A stretch of DNA of 64,000 nt from Pseudomonas fluorescens (GCF_001307155.1 NZ_CP012830.1:5826501-5890500); one strand, 5' to 3'. Shown: positions 43,139-52,349, counted from the first letter of the stretch. Made by a program: numbers and translations. The notes: generated by a model from the letters alone, not told the origin.

Positions 43139-44002
43139 ATGTTCGAAAGCCCCATCCGCGAACAGCTCGACTATCTTCAGAACCTGATGGCCGAGCAGCC
43201 GTTGCTGGTGCTCACAGGCGCCGGTATCAGCACGGCGTCGGGCATTCCCGATTACCGCGACACCGATGGCGTGCGGCGCGGCCGGCAGCCGATGATGTAT
43301 CAGGAGTTCCTGAAAGCCCCCGAGTCACGCCAGCGTTACTGGGCACGGGCGATGCTCGGTTGGCCACGGGTTCGGCAAGCGCGGCCCAATACCGCCCACA
43401 AAGCCTTGGCCACGTTGCAAGCGCAGCGGCAGATTGCCGGGCTGATCACCCAAAATGTCGACACCTTGCACGATCAGGCTGGCAGCCCGGACGTGATCGA
43501 GTTGCATGGCAGCTTGCACCGGGTGTTGTGCCTGGATTGCGGCCAACGCAGTGACCGGGACTCGATCCAGCGCCTCATGGAAGCGCAAAACCCCTATCTG
43601 GCGGGTGTCGATGCGGTTCAGGCACCCGATGGTGACACCCTGCTCGACCCGGCCTTCGAGTCGCACTTTCAAGTCCCCCGCTGCCCAAACTGCGAAGGTG
43701 AGCGAATGAAACCGGACGTGGTGTTTTTCGGTGAAAACGTCGCACACGCCACCGCCGCCAAGGCCATGGCCGCTGCCGAACAGGCAGCGGGTTTGCTGGT
43801 GGTGGGGTCATCGCTGATGGCGTTTTCGGCGTTTCGCCTGTGCCGGGTGATCGCCGATCGCGGTAAACCGTTGATCGCCATCAACCTGGGCAAGACTCGC
43901 GCCGATGCGTTGCTGGACATGAAAATCGAGGCGTCCTGCGAACAGCTATTGCCGCTGCTCGCAGAACGCCTGAGCCGTCTCAGGCCATTTCTGCCTGTTT
44001 GA
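43139..44002 (+). CDS. SIR2-family NAD-dependent protein deacylase (SIRT4-like class)
   Basis: A 287-residue sirtuin. The NAD site is GAGISTASGIPDYR and TQNVDTLHDQAG. The catalytic histidine is in ELHGSLHRV. Zinc cysteines are CLDC and CPNC. FGENV and VVGSSLMAFSAFRL follow. The TASGIPDYR form and an insert between the zinc cysteines fit the class II (SIRT4-like) bacterial group, so lipoyl- or acyl-lysine removal is as likely as deacetylation. Its 3' end overlaps the 3' end of hcnC by 23 bases on the opposite strand. Confidence 0.9.
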   Translation: MFESPIREQLDYLQNLMAEQPLLVLTGAGISTASGIPDYRDTDGVRRGRQPMMYQEFLKAPESRQRYWARAMLGWPRVRQARPNTAHKALATLQAQRQIAGLITQNVDTLHDQAGSPDVIELHGSLHRVLCLDCGQRSDRDSIQRLMEAQNPYLAGVDAVQAPDGDTLLDPAFESHFQVPRCPNCEGERMKPDVVFFGENVAHATAAKAMAAAEQAAGLLVVGSSLMAFSAFRLCRVIADRGKPLIAINLGKTRADALLDMKIEASCEQLLPLLAERLSRLRPFLPV

Positions 44003-45239
44003 CCACGGCCGCTTTCTTCACCTCAAACCGGTCCGCCAGGAACGGTGTGATGTCCAGCGGCAACGCTTCGTTGTTCACCAGTTTGTCGAGCAACACCCCG
44101 GTGATCGCCGAGGTCAGGATGCCGGTGCGGAAATGCCCGCAGGCATTGAGATAGCCCTGAACCCCTTTCATCGGCCCGAGAATCGGCAGCTCATCCGGTG
44201 AGCCCGGCCGCAACCCCGCCCAGCAACGCTTGAGATTGATGTGTTCAAGCTCCGGAATGCAGCGGATCGCGCCTTGCACCAACCCAAAGATTTCCGGGTA
44301 GGTGGTGGTCACGTCGAAACCTTTGTCTTCGGTGGTGCTACCAATCAGAATCTCGCCGTTGTCCTTCTGCGCCAGGTAGCAATCACTGGTGGTCAGGCAA
44401 CCGCGCAAGATCTTCGGCATGCGCTCGGTCAGCAAAATCTGGCCCTTGACCGGATTCACCGGAATGCTGATGCCCGTGGCTTTCAGGCTGAGCTCCGCAG
44501 CCCAGGCACCGGCGGCGTTGATCAAGGTGTCGCAACGGAACTCGCCGGCCTCGGCAGTCTGCACGCCGACCACCTGCGACCCCTGGCGCAACACCTCTGT
44601 GACGTTGGTGTTGAAGTACATATCGACGCCATTCTGCCGGGCACCTTCGGTGTAGGCGTCCGCCAGGCGGAACGGACTGACCTGATGGTCGCAGAGAAAC
44701 TCCAGCGCCCCGCGCGCTTCATGGCTGACGCTCGGCTCGGCCTCGCGCAATGCGGCCTGGTCAAGCCAGCGCACTTGATCGGCCAGGTGCGGAATGCAGG
44801 CGACGATGTGCTCGGCGTACAAGCGGTCCTCATCGTCATAGATCACGAACTTCAGCCCGGTTTTTTCGAACTTGAAATCCATGCCGTGGTTTTCCTGCAA
44901 CTCGCGGTGCAGGTCCGGGTACATCGCATTCGATTGCAGGGCAAAGTCAAAGAACGAATCCGGCAGGATGTGTGGCGTACTGGAATCAACCGCCACCGCC
45001 GTGCCCTGGGTTTCGCGCTTGCGGTTGGCCGACATCATGCGAAAGAAGATCACCCCGCAGCCCAGCCCCACCGACTCGCCGATCGCCCACAGGCCGCCGG
45101 CCGACGCGCGCGTCGCGTTGCCGGGACGCTTGGCGTCGATCAGCGCGACTTTCAGATTCTTGCGTTTCGACAGTTGATAGGCGCAAGAAGCCCCGATCAC
45201 ACCGCCACCGGCAATCACCACATCGTAGAACTTACTCAT
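43980..45239 (-). CDS. hcnC: Hydrogen cyanide synthase subunit HcnC
   Basis: A 419-residue FAD amine-oxidase-type subunit of the membrane-bound glycine-oxidising HCN synthase. N-terminal FAD motif VVIAGGGVIGASCAYQLS, then PGNATRASAGGLWAIGESVGLGCGVIFF, which is very close to known HcnC. The C-terminus has CWAGLRPGSPDELPILGP and GYLNACGHFRTGILTSAITG. Its start overlaps the hcnB stop by 8 bases. Together HcnA-C convert glycine to HCN and CO2. Confidence 0.96.
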   Translation of the reverse strand: MSKFYDVVIAGGGVIGASCAYQLSKRKNLKVALIDAKRPGNATRASAGGLWAIGESVGLGCGVIFFRMMSANRKRETQGTAVAVDSSTPHILPDSFFDFALQSNAMYPDLHRELQENHGMDFKFEKTGLKFVIYDDEDRLYAEHIVACIPHLADQVRWLDQAALREAEPSVSHEARGALEFLCDHQVSPFRLADAYTEGARQNGVDMYFNTNVTEVLRQGSQVVGVQTAEAGEFRCDTLINAAGAWAAELSLKATGISIPVNPVKGQILLTERMPKILRGCLTTSDCYLAQKDNGEILIGSTTEDKGFDVTTTYPEIFGLVQGAIRCIPELEHINLKRCWAGLRPGSPDELPILGPMKGVQGYLNACGHFRTGILTSAITGVLLDKLVNNEALPLDITPFLADRFEVKKAAVVKQAEMA

Positions 45240-46641
45240 GATTCAACGCATCCGTGCCGAGGTTCTGGAAAGCCGAAAAAGGAATCGGCTCGATGGGAAA
45301 ACGCGGGCGCAACCAGCCCACATCCTGGCGCCCGGTGGCCTCACGCAAGCGGTCGCTGCAATAGCCGACACACATCCGCCCCTGACAATCGCCCATGCTC
45401 ACCCGCGTACGCATTTTCAGGCTGGCCATGTCTTGAACGCCTTGGGACAGCGCGCGATCGATGTCCGCCCGGGTGGCGTTTTCACAGCGGCAGATCAGCG
45501 TATCGGCAGCCGGCAACGCCGTTTGCCCGGCACCGCGTTCGGTGTAGCGATCCACTGCTGCACGAAAGCGCACGATGGATTTGAGCTTCGCCAGATAGCG
45601 CTCGCGCAAGTGCAGTGCCTGCTCACTGCTCAGCACATCGCGCTGCACAAGGATCGACAGCGCAGCGATTCGGCCGCTGAGCATCGCTGCCTCACCACCG
45701 CGAATCCCGCCCATATCTCCGGCCAGGTGAACGTGCGGTTCGCTGCTTTGCTGCCAGATATTGGCTGTGGCGCGCAGATAACCGTCATCGCTGAAGCCAT
45801 GTTCCAGGCCCATTTGCTGACTCAGCTGAGTACGCGGAATAAAGCCATAGCCCACCGCCAGGGTGTGCGCCGGCACCTGTTCGGCGCGACTCAGGTCTGG
45901 CTGCCAGTTGCTGGAATACGGTGCGACCGTCACGCTGCGTAACTCGCCCTCGCCTTGCGCCTCGACCACGCCCCAACCGTAGCGCATCGAGATTCGGTGC
46001 AGTTTCAGATAGGCGAGCATGCTCAGCCCGTCGAGGAACAATTGGGGTTTGTTCAGCAGTGCCAGGCTTTCCTTGGCGATCTTGCCGAACGCGCAGGCCT
46101 CGAACACTCCGGCGACCTTCACCCCGCTGGCATGCAATTGACAGGCAACCAACGGCAACAACGGACCAGTACCGGCGATCACCACCGGACTTTGCGGCTT
46201 GACCACGCCACTCTTGATTTGCAGTTGCAGGCCGCCCAGCAGTATCACCCCCGGCAATGTCCAGCCGGGGAACGGTACGCTACGCTCATGGCATCCGGCG
46301 GCGAGCAACAATTGCGGGTAGGTGATTTCCTGCACGCGTTCGTCAGCGTCCAGCATGACCAGCGCCCGAGTCCCTTCTGCACCGACAACCCGCGTGTTCA
46401 AACACACATCGATCAGCGCACAACGGTCCTGAAAGTCGCCATGCAGTTTGGCCAGGGACTCGGCGTAACGCGGTCCCAGATAGTCCAGTTGCACGCCGTC
46501 GCGCAACGGCCCGCGATACACCACGCCGCCCAGCCGCGAAGCTTCTTCGAGCAAGGTGCAGTGCACGCCGTGCCTGGCCAGTTCAATGGCCGCCGCCATA
46601 CCCGCCGGACCACCGCCGACGATGACCGGATGCAGGCTCAT
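45232..46641 (-). CDS. hcnB: Hydrogen cyanide synthase subunit HcnB
   Basis: A 469-residue FAD/NAD-type oxidoreductase subunit. VIVGGGPAGMAAAIELARHG is the FAD fold; LAGDMGGIRGGEAAMLSGRIAA is the second FAD motif. A C-terminal BFD-like iron-sulfur region has CRCENATRADI and GDCQGRMCVGYCSDR. The ATG at 46641 overlaps the hcnA stop (ATGA), which fixes the start over longer frames. Shadow frames exist upstream but are hcnA sequence. Confidence 0.95.
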   Translation of the reverse strand: MSLHPVIVGGGPAGMAAAIELARHGVHCTLLEEASRLGGVVYRGPLRDGVQLDYLGPRYAESLAKLHGDFQDRCALIDVCLNTRVVGAEGTRALVMLDADERVQEITYPQLLLAAGCHERSVPFPGWTLPGVILLGGLQLQIKSGVVKPQSPVVIAGTGPLLPLVACQLHASGVKVAGVFEACAFGKIAKESLALLNKPQLFLDGLSMLAYLKLHRISMRYGWGVVEAQGEGELRSVTVAPYSSNWQPDLSRAEQVPAHTLAVGYGFIPRTQLSQQMGLEHGFSDDGYLRATANIWQQSSEPHVHLAGDMGGIRGGEAAMLSGRIAALSILVQRDVLSSEQALHLRERYLAKLKSIVRFRAAVDRYTERGAGQTALPAADTLICRCENATRADIDRALSQGVQDMASLKMRTRVSMGDCQGRMCVGYCSDRLREATGRQDVGWLRPRFPIEPIPFSAFQNLGTDALNHE

Positions 46642-46952
46642 AGTGCCTCCTGCTCGGCAATGCGGTTGACCGCCGTTTCGACCCGCATTCCCGGCTGCAC
46701 CAGCGTCTGGCAGGCGCGGCGTTTGTGTCGGCCGTTGATTTTCACCAGGCAGCATTGGCACACGCCCATGCCGCAATAGGCCCCGCCGATCTGATCGTGA
46801 TCGTTACGTGCGACCTGACGCACGCCGAGGGCTTGAATGACCGTCAGCACTGTTTCGCCTATCGCGGCGCTGACCCGTTGGCCATTGAGTTCGATGGTCA
46901 TATCTGCCCGCATAAGCGGCTGGATATCAAAGGTACGGTCTAGGCGTTGCAT
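46638..46952 (-). CDS. hcnA: Hydrogen cyanide synthase subunit HcnA (2Fe-2S)
   Basis: A 104-residue ferredoxin-like subunit, the same length as P. aeruginosa HcnA. The 2Fe-2S cysteines are in GAYCGMGVCQCCLVKING and RRACQTLV. The ATG at 46952 (MQRLDRTFDI) was chosen because GGATGA lies 8 bases upstream and the family length fits; ATGs at 46964 and earlier are in frame. It is the first gene of hcnABC. An RsmA/E site overlaps the ribosome binding site, and an ANR-like box lies about 150 bases upstream. Confidence 0.95.
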   Translation of the reverse strand: MQRLDRTFDIQPLMRADMTIELNGQRVSAAIGETVLTVIQALGVRQVARNDHDQIGGAYCGMGVCQCCLVKINGRHKRRACQTLVQPGMRVETAVNRIAEQEAL

Positions 46953-46960
46953 GGCATGTT

Positions 46961-46971
46961 TCATCCGTGAA
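46961..46971 (-). promoter_or_regulatory. RsmA/RsmE site over the hcnA ribosome binding site
   Basis: On the minus strand TTCACGGATGA contains UCANGGANGA, a full match to the consensus, and includes the ribosome binding site. Translation of hcnA in P. protegens is known to be repressed by RsmA/RsmE at such a site and freed by GacA-dependent small RNAs. Confidence 0.85.
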
Positions 46972-47102
46972 AAGTCATTAAGGGGTGTCAGCATCCTGTT
47001 GCTGTCGTGCAATGAGGCAACATCGCTGCGCCAGGACAATGTAACTGACGGTGCTACAAGGCCCTGATTCCTTTACGTTACGTGATATGCCAAAGCAAAA
47101 TA

Positions 47103-47116
47103 TTGATCCAGGCCAG
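47103..47116 (-). promoter_or_regulatory. ANR/FNR-like box upstream of hcnA
   Basis: CTGGCCTGGATCAA on the minus strand fits the pseudomonad ANR form TTGGC-N4-ATCAA with one mismatch in the first half. It lies 150 bases before the hcnA ATG, allowing a leader of about 110 bases. HCN synthase genes are known ANR targets under low oxygen. The remaining gap to the divergent response-regulator gene shows nothing else. Confidence 0.6.
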
Positions 47117-47268
47117 TGAACCGTGCCGCGCCTCCTCCTGTCACACGCGATGAAAAGTCGTGTCTGCCTGAAGGCGATCTACCCTGCATGAAAGTTTTTT
47201 TAGAACCCTTGCCGGCATTTCTTGGCACACTGCCACCCGTGTATTTCACTTATTCTCAGGCAGGCCCC

Positions 47269-47952
47269 ATGACCCGAATCCTGACCATTGAAGACGACGC
47301 CGTCACTGCACGGGAGATCGTTGCCGAACTGAGCAGCCATGGTCTGCAGGTGGACTGGGTCGCCAATGGTCGAGAAGGCCTGGCGCGGGCGGTCAGCGGT
47401 GACTACGACCTGATCACCCTTGACCGCATGCTGCCGGAGCTCGATGGCCTGGCGATTGTCACCACCTTGCGAACCATGGGCGTGTCGACGCCGATTCTGA
47501 TGATCAGCGCCCTCTCCGACGTCGACGAGCGTGTTCGCGGCTTGCGCGCCGGCGGTGACGATTACCTGACCAAACCCTTTGCCACCGACGAAATGGCCGC
47601 CCGCGTCGAAGTCCTGCTGCGACGCCAGAACACCGTCAAGGACTACACAACGACGCTGCGCGTGGCTGACCTGGAGCTCAACCTGATCAGCCGCGAAGCC
47701 AGCCGCAGCGGACAGTTGCTGAGCCTGCTGCCGACCGAATACAAACTGCTGGAGTTTCTGTTGCGCAATACCGGGCAGATCCTCACGCGGATGATGATTT
47801 TCGAAGAGGTCTGGGGCTATCACTTCGACCCCGGCACCAATCTGATCGATGTGCACATCGGACGTCTGCGCAAAAAAATCGACCTGCCGGGCCAACTGCC
47901 GCTGATACGGACTGTGCGAGGCTCGGGTTATGTCATTGCTGAACCCGTCTAA
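47269..47952 (+). CDS. OmpR/PhoB-family response regulator
   Basis: A 227-residue regulator. The receiver has ILTIEDDAVTAREI, phospho-Asp in DLITLDRMLPELDG, and KPFATDEMAARVEVLLRR. A winged-helix DNA-binding domain follows (LSLLPTEYKLLEFLLRNTGQILTRMMIFEEVWGYHFDPGTNLIDVHIGRLRKK). The start at 47269 (MTRILTIEDD) excludes an open frame of 51 codons upstream. It overlaps its kinase gene by 23 bases. The pair is divergent from hcnABC, but control of cyanide genes by it is only a possibility. Confidence 0.93.
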   Translation: MTRILTIEDDAVTAREIVAELSSHGLQVDWVANGREGLARAVSGDYDLITLDRMLPELDGLAIVTTLRTMGVSTPILMISALSDVDERVRGLRAGGDDYLTKPFATDEMAARVEVLLRRQNTVKDYTTTLRVADLELNLISREASRSGQLLSLLPTEYKLLEFLLRNTGQILTRMMIFEEVWGYHFDPGTNLIDVHIGRLRKKIDLPGQLPLIRTVRGSGYVIAEPV

Positions 47953-49324
47953 AGGCTGGCGCTCCTCCAGCAGCCGCTTGCTGGCGCTCTACAGTTCGCT
48001 GTTCGTGGTCTGGAGCGGCCTGCTCATGGGGGTGATGTATTACGAGGTTTCCAGCTACCTGGAGAACCTTGCCAAACATTCGCTGATGCAGCGCCAGCAC
48101 CTGTTTTCACGCTTCCACGGTGATCAGCTGGATGAGGCGCTGATTGCCAGCATCACCTTCGACCAGCGCGGTATCGACGCCTATGGGCTGTTCGACGAAC
48201 AGCATCGGCCGCTGCACGGGCTGATTCGCAGGATCCCCGCTGGCCTGCCGCTGGACGGCAAGATCCATTCACTGGGCGACTGCGCCGATCCGGATGACGC
48301 CAGCCTGCCATCCGACAGTTGCGACGCGGTGGCGACCCACACACTGGATGGCCGCTGGCTGGTCCTGGTGCGTGACAACGGTTCGTTGTTTGCGGTCACA
48401 CGGATCATCCTGCATGCGCTGTTCTGGGGAGTCTCGCTGACCATCATTCCCGGCATCGCCGGTTGGCATTTGTTGCGCCGTCGACCGTTACAACGGATTC
48501 GCGCCTTGCAGGCGAGCGCCGAAGCCATCGTCGCCGGCAACCTCAACCACCGTTTGCCGCTGTCCAGCCGCCGCGATGAGCTGGACATGCTTGCGGCCAT
48601 CGTCAACGCCATGCTCGAACGCATCGAGCGCCTGGTGAACGAGGTCAAGGGGGTTTGTGACAACATCGCCCACGACCTGCGCACCCCGCTCACCCGGCTA
48701 CGCGCGCAGCTTTACCGCATTCAACAGCAGGCCGTCGAAGGTTCTGCCGAGGCGTTGCAGCTGGATCAGGTGATCGCCGAGACCGACACCCTGATGGCGC
48801 GCTTTCGCGGATTGCTGCGGATCTCCGAGCTGGAGGATCAACAACGGCGTTCAGGCTTTGTGCTGTTCGATCCATTGCCGTTGCTGCAGGAACTGTACGA
48901 TTTTTACCTGCCGCTGGCCGAAGAAGGTCAGCTGACATTGAGCCTGCAAACACCGCAGACCTTGCCGGCGCTGACCGGCGACCGGGCGTTGTTGTTTGAA
49001 GCCCTGTCGAACTTGCTGAGCAACTCGATCAAGTTCACCCCGGCGGGCGGTCAGGTCATCGTGCGGGCAATCGACAATGCCGGCACCACACGTATTGAAG
49101 TACTCGACTCCGGCCCCGGCATCCCGGCGGACAAACGCACAGCGGTGTTTCAACGGTTCTATCGCGTCGACGACAACGCCAAGAACGGTGGCTTCGGCCT
49201 CGGCTTATCGATTGTCGCGGCCATCGTGAACCTGCACGGATTCGCCCTGGACGTCGGCAGCAGCGAACTCGGCGGCGCCCGCCTGACACTCGACTGTCGC
49301 CAGCATTTACTGCCCGCCGACTAA
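47930..49324 (+). CDS. Two-component sensor histidine kinase
   Basis: A 464-residue inner-membrane kinase. TM1 (LLALYSSLFVVWSGLLMGVMYY), a periplasmic domain of about 130 residues, TM2 (LHALFWGVSLTIIPGIAGWHLL), HAMP (RIRALQASAEAIVAGNLNHRLP), dimerisation/His segment (CDNIAHDLRTPLTRLRAQL) and HATPase (NLLSNSIKF, DSGPGIP, GFGLGLSIV). The H-box is HDLRTPL, of the HPK group often seen with metal or antibiotic responses. Signal unknown. Confidence 0.93.
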   Translation: MSLLNPSKGWRSSSSRLLALYSSLFVVWSGLLMGVMYYEVSSYLENLAKHSLMQRQHLFSRFHGDQLDEALIASITFDQRGIDAYGLFDEQHRPLHGLIRRIPAGLPLDGKIHSLGDCADPDDASLPSDSCDAVATHTLDGRWLVLVRDNGSLFAVTRIILHALFWGVSLTIIPGIAGWHLLRRRPLQRIRALQASAEAIVAGNLNHRLPLSSRRDELDMLAAIVNAMLERIERLVNEVKGVCDNIAHDLRTPLTRLRAQLYRIQQQAVEGSAEALQLDQVIAETDTLMARFRGLLRISELEDQQRRSGFVLFDPLPLLQELYDFYLPLAEEGQLTLSLQTPQTLPALTGDRALLFEALSNLLSNSIKFTPAGGQVIVRAIDNAGTTRIEVLDSGPGIPADKRTAVFQRFYRVDDNAKNGGFGLGLSIVAAIVNLHGFALDVGSSELGGARLTLDCRQHLLPAD

Positions 49325-49330
49325 TAGCGC

Positions 49331-49372
49331 CCACTCCCCCCGCAGCTGGCGTAGCCTGCTGCGGGGGAGTGG
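49331..49372 (+). terminator. Strong GC hairpin after the kinase gene
   Basis: CCACTCCCCCCGCAGC pairs with GCTGCGGGGGAGTGG (one bulged C) 7 bases after the stop. No T-run follows, so this may be a transcript-end stabiliser. Confidence 0.55.
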
Positions 49373-49459
49373 GGACGCTGTTCAGGAGTCGGTTCAGCGT
49401 TTGAAGAGTCTGAACCTGACGCTATGCTTGCGTTTCCACTTCCAGGGAGGTAACCGGTC

Positions 49460-50098
49460 ATGACGTCCACATCCGCTCAATCACACTGCGCCTTATTAGT
49501 CATCGATGTACAAAACGACTTCACTCCCGGCGGCCGACTGGCGGTACCCGAGGGCGACCGGATCATTCCCTTGATCAATCGCCTCGCCGGTCAGTTCACC
49601 CAGGTGATCATTGCCCAGGACTGGCATCCGGCCGGGCACGCCTCGTTCGCGTCCAGCCATCCCGGACGCCAACCCTATGATGTTATTGAACTGCCTTACG
49701 GCGCCCAGACCCTGTGGCCTGAACATTGTGTGCAAGCCACCACTGGCGCCGAACTGCATGCCGAACTGAACCTGCCCCACGCCCAGTTGATCATCCGCAA
49801 AGGCTGTAACCCGGACATCGACAGCTATTCGGCGTTTCTGGAAGCAGACCGCACCACCCCCACCGGCTTGGCCGGGTATCTGAGGGAGCGCGGGATCGAT
49901 ACGGTGTTCATGGTCGGACTTGCGCTGGATTTCTGCGTGATGTTCTCGGCGCTGGACGCCCGCGCAGCCGGGTTCAATGCCACGGTGGTGCTGGATGCGT
50001 GCCGGGCGATCGACCTGAACGGCTCGCTGGCCTCGGCCATGGAACGGATGGACCAGGCTGGGGTGGGGTTGATCACGGCGGCTGAAGTATCCGTTTGA
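49460..50098 (+). CDS. pncA: Nicotinamidase
   Basis: A 212-residue isochorismatase-fold enzyme that hydrolyses nicotinamide to nicotinate for NAD salvage. The catalytic triad is Asp in VIDVQNDFTPGG, Lys in IRKGCNPDIDSYSAF and Cys in GLALDFCVMFSALDA. The metal site is DWHPAGHASF. AGGGAGG lies upstream of the ATG. The length is normal. The nearby sirtuin makes nicotinamide, but the genes are 5 kb apart. Confidence 0.94.
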   Translation: MTSTSAQSHCALLVIDVQNDFTPGGRLAVPEGDRIIPLINRLAGQFTQVIIAQDWHPAGHASFASSHPGRQPYDVIELPYGAQTLWPEHCVQATTGAELHAELNLPHAQLIIRKGCNPDIDSYSAFLEADRTTPTGLAGYLRERGIDTVFMVGLALDFCVMFSALDARAAGFNATVVLDACRAIDLNGSLASAMERMDQAGVGLITAAEVSV

Positions 50099-50103
50099 AC
50101 CCC

Positions 50104-50258
50104 GACCTTGTGGTGAGGGGGCTTGCCCCCGTCGGCCGGTCCGCGTTCGGGCGAAGCAGTCGTAAAGCTGCCGAATGCAGTGTGTCTGAATATATGCATT
50201 GGCAGGTTTTGGGGTCGCTTCGCGGCCCAACGGGAGCAAGCTCCCTCGCCACAAGGTC
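50104..50258. repeat. REP pair, imperfect
   Basis: GACCTTGTGGTGAGGGGGCTTGCCC at the left and GGGAGCAAGCTCCCTCGCC...AAGGTC at the right, with REP-type tails between. It lies between the convergent pncA and rstB genes. Confidence 0.8.
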
Positions 50259-50303
50259 AGTGCAAGCTCGAGTTACCGTTGAGTGTCAGTAAAAAGCCTG
50301 AGA

Positions 50304-51605
50304 TCAAACCGGGGTCGGCAGCCACAACCGGAACCGCGCCCCGCCCAGCGGCGAGGTTTCGGCCGTCAGTGTGCCGGCCTGGGCTTCCAGGGCTCGGCGG
50401 CTGATCGCCAGCCCCAGGCCAAACCCGCCCGTGGCGCGGTCGCGGCTGCGGTCCAGGCGGTAGAAAGGTTCGAAGATCCGCTCGCGTTCGTCTTCCGGAA
50501 TGCCGATGCCGTCATCGTCGACGCAGATTTCACAGCCTTTTGCGCAGACCTGCACGCCGATCTGAATGCGTTTTTCGCAGTAGCGCATGGCGTTGCGCAG
50601 CAGGTTCTGGATCGCTCGGGCGGTCAGGCGCGGGTCAAGGCTGAAGCGTTCGAGCTGGCCGTGCAACAAGACGTCGATGACGATGTCCGGCGACTCCAGC
50701 TCTTCATCGACGCTGCCCAGAATACTGTCGATAAACTCATCCAGCGACACGTCCACCTGCTCCGGCACCCGTGCCGGATTCTGCAGGCGGCTGTAGGAAA
50801 GCAATTCCAGCACCAGCTCATCCAGTTCACGAATATGTGCAACCAGGCCCTGCAAACGCTCGCGGCTGGCGGCCGGCAAGTCGTCGGACAAGGCCAGTGC
50901 CAGGCCAAAGTCCAGTCGGGTCAACGGCGTGCGCAATTCGTGGGACACCGCGTTGAGCAAATCACGTTGCTGGTTCAGGAGGTTTTCAATATCGCCGGCC
51001 ATGGTGTCGAAAACGTTGGCCAGGCTGCCAATGTTCGAACTCGGCGGGATCTGTGTGCGCTCGCTCAAGTGGCCCTTGCCAAAGCGCTCGGCGGTATTTT
51101 TCAGACGTTCCAGATCGCGCCAGTGCGGCCGCAGCCAGATCAACAGACACGCCAGCAGCGCGCCGCCGATCAGTACGTTGATGCTCCAGTACAACAAATT
51201 GACGTCCAGCGGATCCGGCGGCACCACCAGTTTCACCGACAGTTGCTGATCCAGCGGCGAGACCGCCAGCGTGCGCCAGCCCCAGTCGCCCATGCGGATA
51301 ACGTTTTCACCGCGCTCCAGACGCTCACGTTCGTAGGGGGTGAAATCCGCGTCGTCGTTGCGCACCAGTGCCACGTGCAACGGGCTGAAGTCCTGGTCCA
51401 GCTGCGCGGCCAGATGGGTCCATTGCTCGGTCGGCACTCCGTGAAACTGTTGGGTGATCAGCTTCTGCAAGCCTCGGGAGTGATCAAGGTTGTAGTTCAC
51501 GAATCGCTCGTGAAACACCTTGATCACCAGATCCGGGATGAAATAAATCGCCGCGCTAAAGGTGACGACGGTGATCAGGTAGAGGCGGATCAGAATGCGC
51601 AGCAT
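50304..51605 (-). CDS. rstB: Sensor histidine kinase, RstB-like
   Basis: A 433-residue kinase, the same length as E. coli RstB. TM1 is LRILIRLYLITVVTFSAAIYF; a periplasmic part with HERFVNYNLDHSRGLQKLI follows; TM2 is VNLLYWSINVLIGGALLACLLIW. HAMP, then AVSHELRTPLTRLDFGLAL, NLLRNAMRY, DDDGIGIP and GGFGLGLAI. I chose the ATG at 51605, three bases after the rstA stop, because GGGAA is properly spaced; an overlapping ATG at 51614 is too close to it. Forms a pair with the upstream regulator. Signal unknown here. Confidence 0.9.
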   Translation of the reverse strand: MLRILIRLYLITVVTFSAAIYFIPDLVIKVFHERFVNYNLDHSRGLQKLITQQFHGVPTEQWTHLAAQLDQDFSPLHVALVRNDDADFTPYERERLERGENVIRMGDWGWRTLAVSPLDQQLSVKLVVPPDPLDVNLLYWSINVLIGGALLACLLIWLRPHWRDLERLKNTAERFGKGHLSERTQIPPSSNIGSLANVFDTMAGDIENLLNQQRDLLNAVSHELRTPLTRLDFGLALALSDDLPAASRERLQGLVAHIRELDELVLELLSYSRLQNPARVPEQVDVSLDEFIDSILGSVDEELESPDIVIDVLLHGQLERFSLDPRLTARAIQNLLRNAMRYCEKRIQIGVQVCAKGCEICVDDDGIGIPEDERERIFEPFYRLDRSRDRATGGFGLGLAISRRALEAQAGTLTAETSPLGGARFRLWLPTPV

Positions 51606-51607
51606 GT

Positions 51608-52309
51608 TCAGCATTCCCACTCGGAGCGACTGAACAGATAACCCTTGCCCCACACGGTTTTGATCTTGCGCGCTTCGCCGGCATGATCGTCGAATTTGCG
51701 CCGCAGCTTGGAAATCGCCACGTCCACCGAGCGGTCGGTGCCGTTGAATTCAATGCCGCGCAGGCGTTGCAGGATCTGGTCGCGGCTGAGTACTTCACCG
51801 GCGTGGCGAGCCAGCACGACCAACAGGTTGTATTCGCCGCTGGACAGTTCGACCAGTTGCTCGCGCCAGGTCACGGTGCGCTCCGACAGATCGATACAGA
51901 GGTTGCCCATGAGGATTCGGTCGCTGGCGGTCTGCGGCTCGTTCAGGCTGCTGCGCCGCAGCAAGGTCCGCACCCGCGCCAGCAATACCCGTGGCTCGCA
52001 CGGCTTGGTGACGTAATCGTCAGCGCCCATCTCCAGGCCCAGCACCTGGTCATGACTGTCGTCGCGGGCGGTCAGCATCAGAATCGGCAGAGCCGCCGAA
52101 TCGGCGCGCAGCAAGCGACAGACCTGCAAACCATCGAGGCCTGGCAGCATCAGGTCGAGGATCACCAGATCCGGCGGATCGACCCGCGCCCGTTCGCGCA
52201 CATGGTCGCCACGGCTGATCACACTGACCTGATAGCCATTGCGTTCAAGGTAGCTGGCAATCAATTCAGAGAGTGCGGAATCGTCTTCGACCAAGAGGAT
52301 GTTGGGCAT
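51608..52309 (-). CDS. rstA: OmpR-family response regulator, RstA-like
   Basis: A 233-residue regulator. Receiver motifs LLVEDDSALSELIASYLERNGY, phospho-Asp in VILDLMLPGLDG and YVTKPCEPRVLLARVRTLLRR. DNA-binding domain with ELSSGEYNLLVVLARHAGEVLSRDQILQRLRGIEFNGTDRSVDVAISKLRRK. The ATG at 52309 (MPNILLVEDD) was chosen; the frame is open 17 codons further. The REP pair at 52350-52439 lies directly upstream, so the promoter must sit in or beyond it. Confidence 0.92.
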   Translation of the reverse strand: MPNILLVEDDSALSELIASYLERNGYQVSVISRGDHVRERARVDPPDLVILDLMLPGLDGLQVCRLLRADSAALPILMLTARDDSHDQVLGLEMGADDYVTKPCEPRVLLARVRTLLRRSSLNEPQTASDRILMGNLCIDLSERTVTWREQLVELSSGEYNLLVVLARHAGEVLSRDQILQRLRGIEFNGTDRSVDVAISKLRRKFDDHAGEARKIKTVWGKGYLFSRSEWEC

Positions 52310-52349
52310 GGGTGTTTCCAGGGAATGCAATGGTGAGCAGTGGACCGCT

